A program made the position numbers and the translations under genes. A stretch of 64,000 nucleotides of DNA from Gallionellaceae bacterium (GTDB lineage Bacteria > Pseudomonadota > Gammaproteobacteria > Burkholderiales > Gallionellaceae). Below, in pieces: positions 1 to 13,398 of the stretch; the stretch's first letter is position 1; every line of letters begins with the position of its first letter. The stretch spans positions 1 to 64,000 of the forward strand of contig JAIELH010000003.1 of the NCBI GenBank assembly GCA_019753125.1, in the 5' to 3' direction. The notes beneath the pieces were generated by a model. It was not told the origin of the DNA. It made no database searches and was given only the letters and a program-made list of their open reading frames with translations.

Positions 1-927
1 TTCAAACTTGAACCCGCGGCCGAATAAAGTTGGCGGCAATTTGATAACGAGCCCGGCTTCCAGTGCGTAATAGCCCAAGCCAATAATTCTTCTATAGTGC
101 TGAGCCGTAATTCAGCGGGTGGTTGCTGCCGCAAAAATACCAGCACGTCGAACAGGGTCGAAGCCGCGTTGTTTTTTTCGACAGGTTGGGCAAGCGTTTG
201 CTTGCTGAGCTTCTCTCCCTGCGCGTTCACCGCGATGGGCAGATGCATGTAGGCCGGGGTGGTCAATCCCAGCAGCCGTTGCAAATAAATCTGGCGAGGC
301 GTGGAGCAGAGCAGGTCGGCCCCGCGCACCACATGGGTAATGCGTTGTGCGGCGTCGTCCACCACCACCGCAAGCTGATAGGCGAACAAGCCATCGGCGC
401 GCAGCACGACGAAGTCGCCGACTTCGGTTTCGAGATGTTGCACGACATGGCCTTGCAGGATGTCGTCGAATTTGACGGGTTCGCCGCTGGTTCGAACACG
501 CCAGGCACGCTCTTCACGTCCCGCCGGGATGCCGTTGCGGCACGTGCCGGGATACACGGGCCCATCTATGCCATGCAGCGCCGAGTCGGCAATCTCTTTA
601 CGCGTGCAGCAACAAGGGTAAACTGTCCCGAGAGCCTGCAAGCGCAGCAATGCTTCCTGATAGGCCGCAGTACGCTGGCTCTGGTAAATGATTTCTTCAT
701 TCCAATACAACCCGAACGCTTCCAGCGTTCTCAGGATGTCATCTGCGGCACCCGGAACACAGCGCGGTGTATCGAGGTCTTCGATACGCACCAGCCAGGT
801 TCCATCGTGGTGTTTTGCGTCGAGATAACTGCCGGCTGCGGCAACCAGTGAGCCGAAGTGCAGCGGGCCGGTGGGGGAGGGGGCGAAGCGCCCCCTGTAT
901 ATTGAATCAGGCCCGCTGTGTGTTGAA

Positions 928-941
<14 letters not shown>
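1..941 (-). CDS. gluQ: Glutamyl-Q tRNA(Asp) synthetase, 3' end cut by window edge
   Basis: Glutamylates queuosine in the wobble position of tRNA(Asp); a class I aminoacyl-tRNA synthetase fragment lacking the anticodon-binding domain. The minus-strand frame shows the HIGH-type motif in FAPSPTGPLHFGSL, a zinc-site pattern (CCCTRKE then YPGTC), FAYQLAVVVDD, VVRGADLL and the KMSKS-like KLSKQ. No stop appears before base 1, so the C-terminus is missing. The start is uncertain: no ATG or GTG lies in frame before the first motif, and the nearest candidate is a TTG at 941 that overlaps the end of clpA by 14 bp. The family assignment is secure from motif order; the start is not. Confidence 0.85.
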
Positions 942-3180
<2,239 letters not shown>

Positions 3181-3181
3181 T

Positions 3182-3490
3182 TCAATTTTCCTCCATGCCG
3201 CATCGTAGCGGATGCCCATGTTGTTTCGCAAATTCGGACACTTGTTTAACCTTGGTTTCTGCAACATCCAGCGAGTACACTCCGCATACCGCTGAACCTT
3301 CATTATGTATTTTGAGCATGATTTGCATCGCGCGTTCACGATTCATTGAAAAAAAGCGCTGCAAAACCTCAATCACAAAATCCATCGTGGTGTAGTCATC
3401 ATTGAACAAAACCACCTTGTACATGCGCGGCGGTTTTGCTTTCGCCCGTTCTGGCGCCAACACCGAGCTGTCTTGTTGTTTATTTGCCAT
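3182..3490 (-). CDS. clpS: ATP-dependent Clp protease adaptor ClpS
   Basis: Adaptor that delivers N-degron substrates to ClpA. About 102 aa. The core carries [20 protein letters not shown], and the C-terminal part has the AETKV segment, both typical of the family. An upstream in-frame GTG at 3514 would add eight residues; I prefer the ATG at 3490 because GAGAG lies just before it, but cannot exclude the GTG. It is directly upstream of clpA in the standard clpSA order and divergent from cspA. Confidence 0.93.
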   Translation of the reverse strand: MANKQQDSSVLAPERAKAKPPRMYKVVLFNDDYTTMDFVIEVLQRFFSMNRERAMQIMLKIHNEGSAVCGVYSLDVAETKVKQVSEFAKQHGHPLRCGMEEN

Positions 3491-3585
3491 GGCTCTCAAG
3501 ATGTATTCTGACACCCTTATGTTAGTTTAGATGGGCGATTAGCGATGCTTTTTCAAGCTTAATCGAAATTATTTTATTAAACCAC

Positions 3586-3614
3586 TTGACGATATCAACC
3601 AAACAAGAGTAAAA
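3586..3614 (+). promoter_or_regulatory. Possible sigma-70 promoter of cspA
   Basis: TTGACG at 3586 is followed 17 bases later by GTAAAA at 3609. This would give a 5' UTR of about 110 nt before cspA, in keeping with the long leaders of cold-shock genes. The -10 match is weak, so the start of transcription is a guess. Confidence 0.3.
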
Positions 3615-3729
3615 AGCGCGCTGGTGTTTGATTCAAAGTATCTGCAGTACTGGTTTTGCCGTGTGCGATCTTAGATTCAAACAGTTTTGCGGGGAATACC
3701 CCCGTTTTTTTAGGTAAGGAAGTAATCAC

Positions 3730-3933
3730 ATGGCAACTGGTACAGTTAAATGGTTCAACGACGCAAAGGGTTTTGGTTTTATCACTCCCGACGATGGCAG
3801 CGAAGACCTGTTCGCGCACTTTTCCGCGATCAATATGAGCGGCTTCAAGTCACTCAAAGAAGGTCAGAAGGTAACCTTTGAAGTCGTTCAAGGTCCTAAG
3901 GGCAAGCAAGCATCCAACATCCAGGCTCCTTAA
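3730..3933 (+). CDS. cspA: Cold shock protein, CspA family
   Basis: Single-stranded nucleic-acid chaperone of 67 aa, one cold-shock domain. RNP1 (KGFGFI) and RNP2 (LFAHF) are both present, as is the start [10 protein letters not shown]. The ribosome site AGGTAAGGAAG precedes the ATG. It stands alone, has a long untranslated leader, and is followed by a strong terminator, the usual arrangement for a monocistronic csp gene. Which csp paralogue it is cannot be told from sequence alone. Confidence 0.96.
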   Translation: MATGTVKWFNDAKGFGFITPDDGSEDLFAHFSAINMSGFKSLKEGQKVTFEVVQGPKGKQASNIQAP

Positions 3934-3951
3934 TCGGTTTCTGAATTGGTG

Positions 3952-3983
3952 AAAAAGCCCGGCACTTGCGTGCCGGGCTTTTT
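3952..3983 (+). terminator. Rho-independent terminator of cspA
   Basis: Perfect 8-bp stem GCCCGGCA / TGCCGGGC with a 6-nt loop, flanked by five A on the left and five T on the right. It lies 18 bp after the cspA stop and may act in both directions. Confidence 0.9.
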
Positions 3984-4091
3984 CATTTGGTGAACCGGGG
4001 TTGCACATAGCCACTTTTGTTCGTTGGCAGTAATTTTGATGTGCTGGTACATTGCTGCTCTCTGGATATCGGTGCCGCGCAACAAAATAAC

Positions 4092-4628
4092 ATGAGCCGT
4101 ATTCTGTTGTTCAACAAACCTTATGGGGTGATCTGCCAATTCAGCAGCGACGGGTTACACCCGACGCTGGCAGATTATATTGCGCTTTCCGATTATTATC
4201 CCGCTGGGCGGCTGGACACCGACAGTGAAGGCCTGCTGCTGCTCACCGATGATGGCAAGCTGCAACACCGCATCACCGATCCGCAACACAAGTTGCCCAA
4301 GACCTACTGGGTGCAGGTTGAAGGCATACCGGACGAGGCCGCGCTACAGGCATTGCACAGCGGCGTGAAGCTCAACGATTTCACCACCCGACCTGCCGAG
4401 GTGCATCTGATCGATGCGCCGGCAAACCTGTGGCCGCGCGATCCGCCGATCCGTTTTCGCAAGAATATCCCCACCGCCTGGCTGGAGCTGACCATCCATG
4501 AAGGCAAGAATCGCCAGATACGGCGCATGACCGCCGCAGTCGGTTTCCCGACGCTGCGCCTGATCCGCTGCCGCATTGGCAAATGGACGCTGGATGGATT
4601 GACACCGGGGCAGTGGCGGCAGGTGTAG
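4092..4628 (+). CDS. rluE: 23S rRNA pseudouridine synthase RluE-like
   Basis: Isomerises a uridine in 23S rRNA (U2457 in E. coli). The 178-aa protein starts MSRILLFNKPYGV and has the catalytic aspartate in GRLDTDSEGLLLLT, then EGKNRQIRRMTAAVG near the C-terminus. It lacks the N-terminal S4 domain of RsuA/RluB, which is the RluE pattern. I chose the ATG at 4092; an in-frame ATG further upstream would add residues foreign to the family. The stop is three bases from the convergent rhlE stop. Confidence 0.9.
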   Translation: MSRILLFNKPYGVICQFSSDGLHPTLADYIALSDYYPAGRLDTDSEGLLLLTDDGKLQHRITDPQHKLPKTYWVQVEGIPDEAALQALHSGVKLNDFTTRPAEVHLIDAPANLWPRDPPIRFRKNIPTAWLELTIHEGKNRQIRRMTAAVGFPTLRLIRCRIGKWTLDGLTPGQWRQV

Positions 4629-4631
4629 AGG

Positions 4632-6119
4632 CTATTTCCCCCGGCGCACGGCAGGCCGTGGCGAGAACAGGGCAGGCTGCGGTTGCGCCTGATGGCGCGC
4701 CGCTTCGGACAGGTGTTGCTGATCGGCAGGCGCTTTTTGCGGTTGGCGCGGTTTGCCCGGTTGTGCGTTGCGGGGTTGCTGTCCGGTGCGTGCCGGTTGC
4801 GGATGGCGGGGTTTCTGGCCTTGGCCGTCGCGCGGCGGCTGGTTGCGGTTTCCTGCATTGGCCGGGCGGGGCGCGCTTGCGGTCGTGTGGCTATGGCGCC
4901 GTTGCCCATGCTGCGGGCGTGGCGGGCGCGGGGCTTCGGCGGGAAGGTGGGTGGGCGGCACGAAGCTGTCGATCGCCACTTTCGGAATGTCGCGCTTGAT
5001 CAGGCGCTCGATATTCTTGAGGTGCTGGAATTCTTCGCTGTCCACCAGCGAGATCGCCGCGCCGCTGCTGCCCGCACGCCCGGTGCGGCCGATACGGTGC
5101 ACGTAATCTTCCGGCACGTTCGGCAGTTCAAAATTTACGACATGCGGCAACTGGTCGATGTCCAGCCCGCGTGCGGCGATGTCGGTGGCGACCAATACCG
5201 GCAGCGTACCGTCCTTGAATTGCGCCAGCGCCTTGGTGCGCGCCGGCTGGCTCTTGTTGCCGTGGATCGCGGCGGCAGGAATGCCGTCCGCATTCAGTTT
5301 TTCCGCGAGCCGGTTCGCGCCGTGCTTGGTGCGGGTGAACACCAGAACCTGTTTCCAGTCGTTGTGCTTGATCAGGTGGGCGAGCAAATAGCTCTTCAGT
5401 TTTTGCGGCACCAGGTGGACGCTTTGCGCGATCAGCTCCACCGTGGAATTGCGGCGCGCCACTTCGACATAACCGGGGTTGTGCAGCAGGCCGTCGGCAA
5501 GCGCCTTGATCTCATCGGAGAAGGTCGCCGAGAACAGCAGGTTCTGGCGTTGCCTGGGCAGCAGCGCGAGGATTTTTTTGATGTCGCGGATGAAGCCCAT
5601 GTCCAGCATCCGGTCGGCTTCGTCCAATACCAGAATTTCGACTTCGGACAAGCTCAGCGTTTTCTGCCCGACGTGATCGAGCAGCCGCCCCGGTGTGGCG
5701 ACGAGGATGTCCACTTGCCCGCGCAACGCCTTGATCTGCGGGTTGATGTTCACGCCGCCGAACATTACCATCGATTTCAGCGGCAGATATTTACCGTAGG
5801 TTTTTACCGATTCTTCGACCTGCGCGGCAAGTTCGCGTGTCGGTGTCAGGATCAGGCAGCGAGGGTGGCCGGGACGCGGGTTCACAACGGGTTTTTCGGA
5901 AAGGCGGTGCAATATCGGCAGCGTAAAGCCGGCGGTCTTGCCGGTGCCGGTCTGCGCACCGGCCAGCAAATCTCCGCCGGCCAATACCAGCGGGATCGCC
6001 TGCGCCTGCACTGGCGTGGGGGTCGTGTAGCCCGCATCGGCGATCGCGCGCATCAAGGGTTGCGCCAGGTTGAGGCTGGCAAAAGTGTTTTCGTTGGACA
6101 AGCTGTTTTTTTCTGACAA
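4632..6119 (-). CDS. rhlE: DEAD-box RNA helicase RhlE-like
   Basis: ATP-dependent RNA helicase acting in ribosome assembly and RNA turnover. The 495-aa protein has a Q motif near residue 15, Walker [26 protein letters not shown] and [10 protein letters not shown]. Residues from about 395 onward form a low-complexity tail rich in Arg, Pro, Gln and His, as in RhlE and related betaproteobacterial helicases; it probably binds RNA. Monocistronic as far as can be seen, with about 130 bp of non-coding DNA upstream. Confidence 0.93.
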   Translation of the reverse strand: MSEKNSLSNENTFASLNLAQPLMRAIADAGYTTPTPVQAQAIPLVLAGGDLLAGAQTGTGKTAGFTLPILHRLSEKPVVNPRPGHPRCLILTPTRELAAQVEESVKTYGKYLPLKSMVMFGGVNINPQIKALRGQVDILVATPGRLLDHVGQKTLSLSEVEILVLDEADRMLDMGFIRDIKKILALLPRQRQNLLFSATFSDEIKALADGLLHNPGYVEVARRNSTVELIAQSVHLVPQKLKSYLLAHLIKHNDWKQVLVFTRTKHGANRLAEKLNADGIPAAAIHGNKSQPARTKALAQFKDGTLPVLVATDIAARGLDIDQLPHVVNFELPNVPEDYVHRIGRTGRAGSSGAAISLVDSEEFQHLKNIERLIKRDIPKVAIDSFVPPTHLPAEAPRPPRPQHGQRRHSHTTASAPRPANAGNRNQPPRDGQGQKPRHPQPARTGQQPRNAQPGKPRQPQKAPADQQHLSEAARHQAQPQPALFSPRPAVRRGK

Positions 6120-6252
6120 AGCGGGGCTCCTGCGACGGCCTGCCGCCCAAGTTGAGCGGCACCAATCAAGGCAGACGGATTAAATGATCGAAGAGATCGG
6201 GGGTAAGGAAAGAAGCCGCTGCGCAGATTGGTACGGCGCAGGGCTGCGCGCA

Positions 6253-7161
6253 TTATAGCCTGTTTGGAGGGGGTGATGGGTTCAGGGTTGCGACAGGTTT
6301 GAGTGCCGAAATCGGGTCGCCCGGCTGGTAGGCAAAAGAAACGGTCACTTGCTGGCCTGCTTCCACCATCAATGGTTCGGGCAACGGTACGACTAAATAT
6401 TGGCTGAACCAGTCTATCGTGCGCTGCTTTGCTTCGTCGATGGCAAGCAGGTTCTTGGTGATGAAGCGCAGGGCATTAAGCTGGCCGCTCCGTTCAATTG
6501 TAATTGCGCCCTGCCAGGAACAGGTTGCCGGCAATACTCCGTCATAACAGGACAACTGATAGGCCACCGGATTACCCAAATCCTCGGTGCGCGGTTGTTG
6601 TGCGGTGGGCTGCTGGAAAAATGGGATGGGCGCGTAATATCCGTCGAAATCAAACGATTGTTGTACCGGTTGCACAGCCTGGATAAACCCTTCCGGCACA
6701 AAGCGCGGCAGCATGCCGCCAAATTTTTCCTGATAACGCCGTTTGAATGATTCGATGACCGGGATTTGTTTTTCGCGCAACATGCCAACATGCACCATTT
6801 CGCAAATCACCACATCTACCGGCTCGGGCGGCAGGTAATCAAAGGCATCTGCCTCGATCATTTCAACACGTTCTCCCCCGGTGTTCAAGGCCAGGATACG
6901 GCGTGCCTCGCGTACCAGATCGGGGTTTATTTCCACACACCACACTTTTGCCGCATGCTGCGCCGCGAAAAAGGACAATATTCCGGTGCCGCCTCCCAGT
7001 TCCAGCACCCGCGAGTTTGGCGGCACGGCAACAGCGATGGCCTCCCGGAAAGCGTCCATGCGCGCCTGATCGGCAAGCATGTGGTAATGGTACACAAGAG
7101 GGATGAATTGCCCCAGTTCCAGATGTTCGCCGGGATGGTGTTTTTGTGGCTGAGTTACCAT
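6253..7161 (-). CDS. Class I SAM-dependent methyltransferase, PRMT-like
   Basis: 302 aa. Motif I is clear (VLELGGGTGILSFFAA), with the acidic strand-2 end (CVEIN) and a VICEMVHVGM segment where protein arginine methyltransferases carry their acidic loop. The C-terminal 130 residues look beta-rich, which also recalls the PRMT barrel. The substrate cannot be told from sequence. It sits downstream of the GlcG/HbpS-like gene, separated by 58 bp that contain a short REP-like palindrome, so co-transcription is not certain. Confidence 0.7.
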   Translation of the reverse strand: MVTQPQKHHPGEHLELGQFIPLVYHYHMLADQARMDAFREAIAVAVPPNSRVLELGGGTGILSFFAAQHAAKVWCVEINPDLVREARRILALNTGGERVEMIEADAFDYLPPEPVDVVICEMVHVGMLREKQIPVIESFKRRYQEKFGGMLPRFVPEGFIQAVQPVQQSFDFDGYYAPIPFFQQPTAQQPRTEDLGNPVAYQLSCYDGVLPATCSWQGAITIERSGQLNALRFITKNLLAIDEAKQRTIDWFSQYLVVPLPEPLMVEAGQQVTVSFAYQPGDPISALKPVATLNPSPPPNRL

Positions 7162-7174
7162 TTGGAAGATACCT

Positions 7175-7207
7175 CATCTTGTCGGGCTACGCCCGCCGCC
7201 CTACGGT
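7175..7207. repeat. Short REP-like palindrome
   Basis: A GC-rich palindrome (CGGGC-TAC-GCCCG followed by GCCGCCCTACG) lies between two minus-strand genes. It looks like a bacterial repetitive extragenic palindrome; I did not find a second close copy in this window. Confidence 0.4.
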
Positions 7208-7219
7208 AAATCTTAGAAA

Positions 7220-7630
7220 TTAAGTAACGTTCAATAGCGCCGCGACGCCTGCCGCAGCGATCTGGCCGTCCTGGAATGAGCGTACGCCGCTGATGCCCAA
7301 CCCGCCGACGACAACGCCGTTCAGCGTCAGCGGCACACCGCCATCGGCAGGAATCACGCCGGGCAGGGCGAGGTGTATCAGCCGTCCGCTCAATACTGCG
7401 TCTTCCGAGACTTTGGTCGGGCGTTGAAACGCAACGGCGGCATGCGCCTTGCATATCGCGGTTTCAATCGTGCCGAACTGGGTGTCGTGGCTGCGTTGCA
7501 GATAAAGCAGGTGTCCGCCGTCATCTACGACCGCAATTGCCACACGCCAGCCATTGTATGCTGCCTCGGCTTCTGCCGCTGCCGCGACACGCTTGGCGTC
7601 ATCGAGAGTGAGTATCGGTTTGCTGTCCAT
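7220..7630 (-). CDS. GlcG/HbpS-family (heme-binding-like) protein
   Basis: Small protein (136 aa) of the GlcG/HbpS family, whose members bind heme or corrinoids, or have unknown roles beside glycolate and diol metabolism. Family features visible are LTLDDAKRVAAAAEAEA at the start, VAIAVVDDGGHLLYLQR and a C-terminal GVVVGGLGISG. I use the ATG at 7630, two bases after the adk stop; a TTG at 7636 is possible. The coupling to adk suggests read-through from the lpxK-kdsB-adk operon rather than a functional link. Confidence 0.8.
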   Translation of the reverse strand: MDSKPILTLDDAKRVAAAAEAEAAYNGWRVAIAVVDDGGHLLYLQRSHDTQFGTIETAICKAHAAVAFQRPTKVSEDAVLSGRLIHLALPGVIPADGGVPLTLNGVVVGGLGISGVRSFQDGQIAAAGVAALLNVT

Positions 7631-7632
7631 GA

Positions 7633-9127
<1,495 letters not shown>

Positions 9128-9128
<1 letters not shown>

Positions 9129-9313
9129 CAGATTTTTTCGGCTTCTTCCGCCGTGAGTTTGCGCGCTTCGTCGGCCAGCATCACCGGGATGTCATCTTCG
9201 ATCCTGAAAGCCAGGCGGTCTGCCTTGCAGATCAATTCATGCTCTGCCTTGTGGTAGACCAACGGGGATTTGCACAGCGGGCAGACGAGAATATCAAGCA
9301 GTTTTGGATCCAT
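9128..9313 (-). CDS. ycaR: Trm112-like zinc-ribbon protein YcaR (UPF0434)
   Basis: 61-aa protein starting [20 protein letters not shown], with a single CPLC knuckle and the DDIPVML segment typical of the Trm112/UPF0434 family. In bacteria it is encoded between lpxK and kdsB, as here, and its role is not established. It overlaps the lpxK end by 20 bp and shares a base with the kdsB start. Confidence 0.93.
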
Positions 9314-10286
9314 GGAGGGTAATCTTTCGCAGAATGAGGTCGATTAGAGTAGGTTCGAATTGGGCATCCACGCGCAACACCCAGAATCGGGTATCGGCGA
9401 ATGCGATGCATTTTACCGCATCTTTTTCAGTCAGGAGTATCGCATCGCAGTCTTCGAACGCAAGATCGGATGCGCGATAAGGGTGGTGGTCCGGAAAGGC
9501 GTGTGCTGTGAACGGGATGCCCATTGTTTCCAGATGCCGGAAGTAGCGTTGCGGGTGCCCGATACCGGCCACGGCATGATTTCTGGAGGCGAGAAAATGT
9601 TCGGCTGTTGCTGTTTTGCCGGGGTTGGACAGGTTGTAAAAAACCTCTCCCGACAGGCGCATCGCGTACTGCCCGGAAGCAGCCTCGCCGCCGTTCACCA
9701 CGATCGCATCCGCCGTTTGCAGCCGGGCAACAGGTTCGCGCAACGGGCCGGCGGGGAGCATCAGGCCGTTGCCGAAGCCGCGTGCGCCGTCCAGCACCGC
9801 AATTTCGATATCGCGGCGCAGACGGTAGTGTTGCAGGCCGTCATCGCACAGCACCACATCGCACTGCGGGTGGGCATGCAACGCGGCTTGCGCGGCGGCG
9901 GCGCGATCCTTTCCGATCCAGACCGGGCAGATTCCGCGCCGCGCCATCAGCAACGGCTCGTCGCCCGCCTGTCGTGCGTCGCTGCTCATGTCAACGCGTT
10001 GCGCTTGCCGGGATATGCCGCCGTAGCCGCGGCTGACGATCAGCGGATGCCTGCCGTGTTCGGCAAGTTGTTGCGCCAGCGCAAGCGTCAGCGGGGTTTT
10101 ACCGGTTCCGCCGACGGTGATGTTGCCGATCACGATGACCGGCACGGTTAATTGATCGCTGTGGAAAATGTGGCAGCGGTACAACGTGCGGCGCACTGCC
10201 ACCAGTACGCGGAACAGCAGGCTGATCGGGAGCAGGATGAGGTGCAGCGGGGTGATTTGATACCAGTGTTGTTCCAGCCAATGCAC
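9294..10286 (-). CDS. lpxK: Tetraacyldisaccharide 4'-kinase
   Basis: Phosphorylates the 4' position of the lipid A precursor at the inner membrane. 330 aa, with an N-terminal hydrophobic segment around residues 15-35 and the P-loop [13 protein letters not shown], followed by [15 protein letters not shown] and the later [10 protein letters not shown] motif. Downstream of exbB-exbD and upstream of ycaR-kdsB, the usual betaproteobacterial order. Confidence 0.95.
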   Translation of the reverse strand: MHWLEQHWYQITPLHLILLPISLLFRVLVAVRRTLYRCHIFHSDQLTVPVIVIGNITVGGTGKTPLTLALAQQLAEHGRHPLIVSRGYGGISRQAQRVDMSSDARQAGDEPLLMARRGICPVWIGKDRAAAAQAALHAHPQCDVVLCDDGLQHYRLRRDIEIAVLDGARGFGNGLMLPAGPLREPVARLQTADAIVVNGGEAASGQYAMRLSGEVFYNLSNPGKTATAEHFLASRNHAVAGIGHPQRYFRHLETMGIPFTAHAFPDHHPYRASDLAFEDCDAILLTEKDAVKCIAFADTRFWVLRVDAQFEPTLIDLILRKITLHGSKTA

Positions 10287-10313
10287 TCTTGATGGCCTCT
10301 TTTGGGTGCCGTG

Positions 10314-10733
10314 TTACTTGGGCTGCCGCTGTGTGGTAAAGGTGATGCGCCCATAACCGGCCAGTCGCGCTGCCTCCATCACGTTGATGACGGACTGATG
10401 GGGCGCCCTGGCGTCGGCGTTGATAACGATCGTGGGGTCGGCCTGGTTTCCTGCGGCTTTTTTCAATGCGGCAGCCAGCGCTTCCACGCCCAAGTAGGGC
10501 ATGCTCTGGCTATTGATCGCATAGTGCTCGGAGGCATCTACGCCAACATTGATCGGCTGGGCTTGTGTGACGCCCGCTTCACCGCCTGCCTGCGGCAGGT
10601 TGATCTGGAGCTCGGAAAACTTGGCATAGCTGGTGGTCACCATCAGGAAAATCAGGATCACCAACAGCACGTCTATCATCGGGATCAGGTTGATTTCCGG
10701 CTCCTCACGGCTGCGGCCACGCTGGAAATTCAT
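10314..10733 (-). CDS. exbD: Biopolymer transport protein ExbD/TolR
   Basis: 139 aa with one N-terminal transmembrane helix (about residues 16-36) carrying the proton-path aspartate in LIPMIDVLLVILIFLMV, then a periplasmic domain. Works with ExbB to energise TonB-like or Tol-like systems with the proton motive force. Three bases downstream of exbB. Confidence 0.93.
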   Translation of the reverse strand: MNFQRGRSREEPEINLIPMIDVLLVILIFLMVTTSYAKFSELQINLPQAGGEAGVTQAQPINVGVDASEHYAINSQSMPYLGVEALAAALKKAAGNQADPTIVINADARAPHQSVINVMEAARLAGYGRITFTTQRQPK

Positions 10734-10736
10734 CGC

Positions 10737-11345
10737 CTAATCCTTGCGCTGGCTGTGCATGATCTCCACCAGCTTGATGGCTTGCTGCTCCATTTCGATG
10801 GTCAGGCTGTCTACCGTGGAGCGGAAGTGGCGGTAAAAGATCATGCTGGGGATCGCCACAATCAGGCCGAAGGCGGTGTTGTACAAGGCGACCGATATGC
10901 CGTGAGCGAGTATCGCCGGGCTGCTGCCCGCCGCATTTTGCGAGCCGAAGATTTCAATCATGCCGACTACCGTGCCAAACAGGCCCAGCAACGGGCTGAT
11001 CGAGGCAATCGTGCCCAGCGTGGTCAGGAAGCGCTCCAGATCGTGCGAGACCGCGCGCCCCGCTTCCTCGATGGCATCCTTCATTACTTCGGGCGGGCTT
11101 TTGATGTTTTTGAGCCCTGCGGCAAAGACGCATCCCAGCGGGGAACTGGCGGCAAGCCTGCTCAGCATGCCGTCGCTGACGCCGCGCTGTTTCAGCTCTT
11201 TGATCACTTCATCCAGCAAGGCAGGTGGAGACACGCGGGTGGGGCGCAAGATCATCAGGCGTTCAATAATTAACCCGAGGGCGATGATCGAAGCCAGGAT
11301 CAGAAACCAAATCGGCCAACCGGCCGCATCTATAAGTGCAAACAC
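10737..11345 (-). CDS. exbB: Biopolymer transport protein ExbB/TolQ (MotA/TolQ/ExbB channel)
   Basis: 202 aa with three hydrophobic segments (around residues 10-30, 110-130 and 155-175), including the GTVVGMIEIF and GISVALYNTAFGL signatures of the MotA/TolQ/ExbB fold. I chose a GTG at 11345 because GGGGAG lies six bases upstream and the product then starts directly at the first helix; longer readings add a non-family N-terminus. First gene of the exbB-exbD-lpxK-ycaR-kdsB-adk operon. Confidence 0.9.
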   Translation of the reverse strand: MFALIDAAGWPIWFLILASIIALGLIIERLMILRPTRVSPPALLDEVIKELKQRGVSDGMLSRLAASSPLGCVFAAGLKNIKSPPEVMKDAIEEAGRAVSHDLERFLTTLGTIASISPLLGLFGTVVGMIEIFGSQNAAGSSPAILAHGISVALYNTAFGLIVAIPSMIFYRHFRSTVDSLTIEMEQQAIKLVEIMHSQRKD

Positions 11346-11839
11346 GCGAACTCCCCAAGTGTGTTTAAATCGACAATTCGCAACTGTAACGTGTCGCACT
11401 GAGTTGAGCAATATCATATAGCTTAAGATATGTAACGCAAATGCCTCACAAAGGCGTGCAATGATTGCGGAGGATTTTGTTTTGAGGAGAGATTCTAGTT
11501 CAGATACTTAATCATTCCGCATAAGGATTATTTGGGCTCATAAAGCATCAGGTACAGCGGAAATTTATGAATTATCTTTACAATGATTCTGCTAGCCTAT
11601 CATTTGAAAAGAGTATTTCCATTTACTCACAAAACCTGTGGATAACTTTGTGGATGCTCTTCAGATATGGCTCTATAAGATGGTGTGGCATAAGGCTTTT
11701 TGTTAATTTGCCTATTTTTTATATAGTGATTTTTTCAATAAAAATCAATGCGTTATCGTAAGTTTGCGCTTCTGTCATGAGGCGCTCTGGCAGAAAATGG
11801 CGAATTTCCTTGATGTGTGGATTATTTCCGGTTGTCAAT
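11346..11839. other. AT-rich intergenic region with a DnaA-box match
   Basis: About 490 bp between the divergent exbB and xseA genes, clearly more AT-rich than its neighbours. It holds no gene I can support; a 64-codon reading frame at 11567 has no ribosome site or recognisable content. A perfect DnaA-box 9-mer (TGTGGATAA, reverse of TTATCCACA) lies at 11637-11645, with a partial second match (TGTGGATGC) nine bases on. No further array of boxes is present, so this is not a convincing origin. Confidence 0.5.
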
Positions 11840-13180
11840 ATGTCTTTCGAACTATTTTTTGAAGAAAAAAGCCGCGTTTTGCGTGTCGCGGAACTCAACT
11901 TTGCAATCAAACAGTTGCTGGAAAGCAATGTCCCTTTGTTGTGGGTGCGCGGTGAAATTTCCAATCTGGTGAAGGCTGCTTCCGGTCATTATTATTTTTC
12001 GTTGAAGGATGATCAGGCGCAGGTGCGTTGTGTCATGTTCCGGCACAAAAACCAATTGTTGGGCAATCCTGTCAGCAACGGCCAGCTCGTCGAAGTGCTC
12101 GCCGTCGCGACACTGTATGAGCAACGCGGCGATTTTCAATTGACCGTGGAACAGATACGCCAGGCAGGGCTGGGCATACTGTACGAGCAATTCGAGCGGT
12201 TGAAACAATTGCTGGAAGGGCAGGGGTTGTTTGCCGCCGGGCGCAAGCGCGCCTTGCCCGCCTTCCCGGAACGTATCGGCATCATTACTTCACCGCAAGC
12301 CGCTGCGTTGCGCGATGTGCTCGCTACGCTGCGCCAGCGGCTGCCGACAGTCCCGGTCGTGCTGTATCCGGCACCGGTGCAGGGCGCAGGCAGTGCGGAA
12401 AAGATCGCCGCAGCGATCCGGCTCGCCAATCAGCGCGCGGAATGCGAGGTGCTGATCCTATGCCGTGGCGGCGGCAGTATCGAAGATTTATGGGCGTTCA
12501 ATGAAGAATGCGTGGCGCGCGCCATCGCCGCCAGCGCCATTCCGGTCGTCAGTGGCATCGGCCACGAAACCGATTTCACGATCGCCGATTTTGCCGCTGA
12601 CGACCGCGCCCCGACGCCTACCGCAGCCGCGCAGCGCGCCGTTCCGGACCGCCATGCGCTGGTCGAGAGATTGCGCGACACGGCGCAACATCTGCACCGC
12701 GCGCAGCGCAACCGTATGCGGAACGCGATGCAGACACTGGATTATTTGCAGCGCCGCCTGGTGCACCCCGCACAACAGTTGCAACGCCAGAAGCAGCAAT
12801 TTGGCCAGCTGCAACAACGTATGCAACGTGCATTTGCCTATTGCGAGCAGCATAAACATTGGCAGTGGCAAACATTGGCACAGCGGCTGCGCGCAGCGGG
12901 CAGCGATTTTGCGCGTTTGCGGGACCGGCAGGTCAATCTGGCGCAGCGCCTGACCAAAGCGATGCATGTAACACAGGCCCGGCAGTCGGGGCGGGTTGAA
13001 AATGCCGCGCAACATCTGGCCTTGCTCAACCCGAAGCAGGTCCTGGCACGCGGCTATAGCCTCGTGCAGGATGCAAATGGCAGCGTGGTAATGGATGCAG
13101 GGCAGTTGGCCGTTGGTGCGGAGCTGCGAGTTACTTTTGCCAGCGGGTGGGCGCGAACCAGGGTGCAAGAGAAAGGCTGA
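11840..13180 (+). CDS. xseA: Exodeoxyribonuclease VII large subunit
   Basis: Large subunit of the single-strand-specific exonuclease VII. 446 aa: N-terminal OB fold (residues 1-100, with VRGEISNLVKAASGHYYFSL), catalytic region with ERIGIITSPQAAALRD and GGGSIEDLWAFN, GIGHETDFTIADFAAD, then a long coiled-coil-rich C-terminal part ending in VLARGYSLV. The ATG at 11840 (MSFELFFEEKS) was preferred over an upstream in-frame ATG that adds 21 atypical residues. xseB is not adjacent. Confidence 0.95.
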   Translation: MSFELFFEEKSRVLRVAELNFAIKQLLESNVPLLWVRGEISNLVKAASGHYYFSLKDDQAQVRCVMFRHKNQLLGNPVSNGQLVEVLAVATLYEQRGDFQLTVEQIRQAGLGILYEQFERLKQLLEGQGLFAAGRKRALPAFPERIGIITSPQAAALRDVLATLRQRLPTVPVVLYPAPVQGAGSAEKIAAAIRLANQRAECEVLILCRGGGSIEDLWAFNEECVARAIAASAIPVVSGIGHETDFTIADFAADDRAPTPTAAAQRAVPDRHALVERLRDTAQHLHRAQRNRMRNAMQTLDYLQRRLVHPAQQLQRQKQQFGQLQQRMQRAFAYCEQHKHWQWQTLAQRLRAAGSDFARLRDRQVNLAQRLTKAMHVTQARQSGRVENAAQHLALLNPKQVLARGYSLVQDANGSVVMDAGQLAVGAELRVTFASGWARTRVQEKG

Positions 13181-13274
13181 AGCGTGAGGTGCTGAAAAAA
13201 ACTCTCATCGGCGTGGATTTTACCGGCAGCTTCATTTATCATGCTGCGGTTGCGCCGCAAGGCGTTAAAGAATT

Positions 13275-13371
13275 GGCGGGTCTCCCCGCATTGCAGGGTA
13301 GTGAACCTGGTCAGGTCCGGAAGGAAGCAGCCACAGCTAATTACTGCAAGTGCCGGGGGTAAGGCTCGCCT
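13275..13371 (+). ncRNA. ffs: 4.5S RNA of the signal recognition particle
   Basis: The hallmark SRP core GGTCAGGTCCGGAAGGAAGC appears near 13309-13328, with the symmetric and asymmetric loops of domain IV. The ends GGCGGGTC...GGCTCGCC pair to close a hairpin of about 97 nt. It partners Ffh in co-translational targeting of membrane proteins. It sits between xseA and dnaX; the 4.5S gene is often next to dnaX in related bacteria. The ends are estimated from base pairing. Confidence 0.95.
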
Positions 13372-13398
13372 CCTATTGGGAAGTTATCGGAGCGTACG

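Noticed and set aside
4683..6116. 477-codon frame opposite rhlE
   Set aside because: Antisense shadow of a clearly coding helicase gene; composition is Arg/Gln/His-rich as expected from the opposite strand.
11567..11761. 64-codon frame in the exbB-xseA gap
   Set aside because: No ribosome site, AT-rich chance frame, no motif.
11346..11839. Replication origin
   Set aside because: Only one exact DnaA box; no dnaA, dnaN or parAB nearby.
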